From Streptomyces lycii (GTDB taxonomy: Bacteria > Actinomycetota > Actinomycetes > Streptomycetales > Streptomycetaceae), in NCBI RefSeq assembly GCF_009735685.1, contig NZ_WHPN01000420.1, positions 1 to 34,716 on the forward strand: a stretch of DNA of 34,716 nucleotides, written 5' to 3'. The notes beneath the pieces were generated by a model that saw only the letters and a list, made by a program, of their open reading frames with translations, ran no database searches and was not told the DNA's origin. Below, piece by piece: positions 34,340-34,716 of the stretch. Within the stretch, counting starts at the first letter, position 1; every line of letters begins with the position of its first letter. The position numbers were made by a program, and so were the translations under genes.

Positions 34340-34675
34340 GTTGCCCACGTCACTCAGGGGCTGAACTGCACGCTGCGGGCCGGCGAGGCCGTCCTCGCCT
34401 GCTACGGGGCCGCCGGCCGCGACCCGGTCGTGCACGGGCCGGACGCCGACCGGTTCGACGCCGGCCGGGACAACAAGACGCACCTCTCCTTCGGCCACGG
34501 TGTGCGCCACTGCCTCGGCGCCCCACTGGCCAGGCTCGAGGCGGCGGTGGCACTCCCCGCAGTGTTCGAGCGCCACCCTGGCCTGACCCTGGCGGCCGAC
34601 CCCGGTGACCTGCGGCCGCTGGAGTCCTTCGTCTCGAACGGGTACCGGGCCGTCCCGGTCCGGCTCACGTCCTGA
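34340..34675 (+). pseudogene. C-terminal remnant of a cytochrome P450
   Basis: The frame running into TGA at 34673-34675 encodes about 110 residues of a P450 C-terminus: LRAGEAVLACYGAAGRDP, then the heme-ligand loop FGHGVRHCLGAPLARLE (Cys ligand). It ends with the family-typical tail PGDLRPLESFVSNGYRAVPV. The first roughly 300 residues, including the I-helix and ExxR, are absent, and upstream DNA shows no continuation. No start codon with a ribosome site serves the fragment. Truncation probably marks the right end of inserted DNA; the preserved frame suggests a recent event. Confidence 0.8.
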
Positions 34676-34716
34676 TCCGTCCCACGGCGGTGCCGGTCGT
34701 GGAAGCGGTCCCGCCG

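Noticed and set aside
1..34716. CRISPR array, integrase, transposase or rRNA
   Set aside because: No regularly spaced repeats, no recombinase-like protein and no rRNA sequence were seen.

Overview
The window is high-GC actinobacterial DNA, almost certainly from a Streptomyces. Third codon positions are nearly all G or C, several starts are GTG, and the gene families (XRE-DUF5753 with DUF397, RsbW-like ATPase, WXG proteins) are typical of the genus. The left edge carries the tail of a core gene, probably sepX/glpR, and an intact tRNA-Ala(CGC). The right edge carries only the C-terminal piece of a cytochrome P450. Between them lies about 33.8 kb that reads as a defence island.

The backbone is a complete type 2 BREX, or phage growth limitation (Pgl), locus on the plus strand: pglW (679-5082), pglX (8647-12417), pglY (21210-25097), pglZ (25097-27862), brxD (27859-29190) and an Lhr-like helicase brxHI (29187-31349). 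The last four form one chain with overlapping stop and start codons. PglW supplies NERD and kinase domains, PglX a DNA adenine methyltransferase, PglY and BrxD ATPases, PglZ an alkaline-phosphatase-fold protein, and BrxHI a helicase. An identical 12-base string containing a -10-like CAGGAT precedes both pglX and pglY, so the two halves may be co-regulated.

Two blocks interrupt the backbone. Between pglW and pglX sit three genes in one reading direction: a HEPN-like protein, a ParA/MinD-like ATPase with a KGGVGRTT loop, and a second P-loop ATPase with GGRGVGKT. The first gene carries the only in-frame TTA (bldA-type) codon I found in the window. This nested cassette is my best candidate for an undescribed system. 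Between pglX and pglY lie an XRE-DUF5753/DUF397 regulator pair, an HTH gene, a lower-GC block (about 15.0-20.3 kb) of a secreted protein, a lipoprotein, two WXG-type proteins and two partner proteins, and an RsbW-like ATPase. That ATPase may be the third member of a WhiJ-type regulatory set split from its partners by the lower-GC block.

Downstream of brxHI, a run of four adjacent perfect inverted repeats precedes a single-chain type I-like methyltransferase fused to a specificity half (31644-33956), with no restriction subunit in view. A small membrane protein and the P450 remnant close the window. No integrase, transposase, CRISPR array, rRNA gene or type VII secretion core gene is visible.
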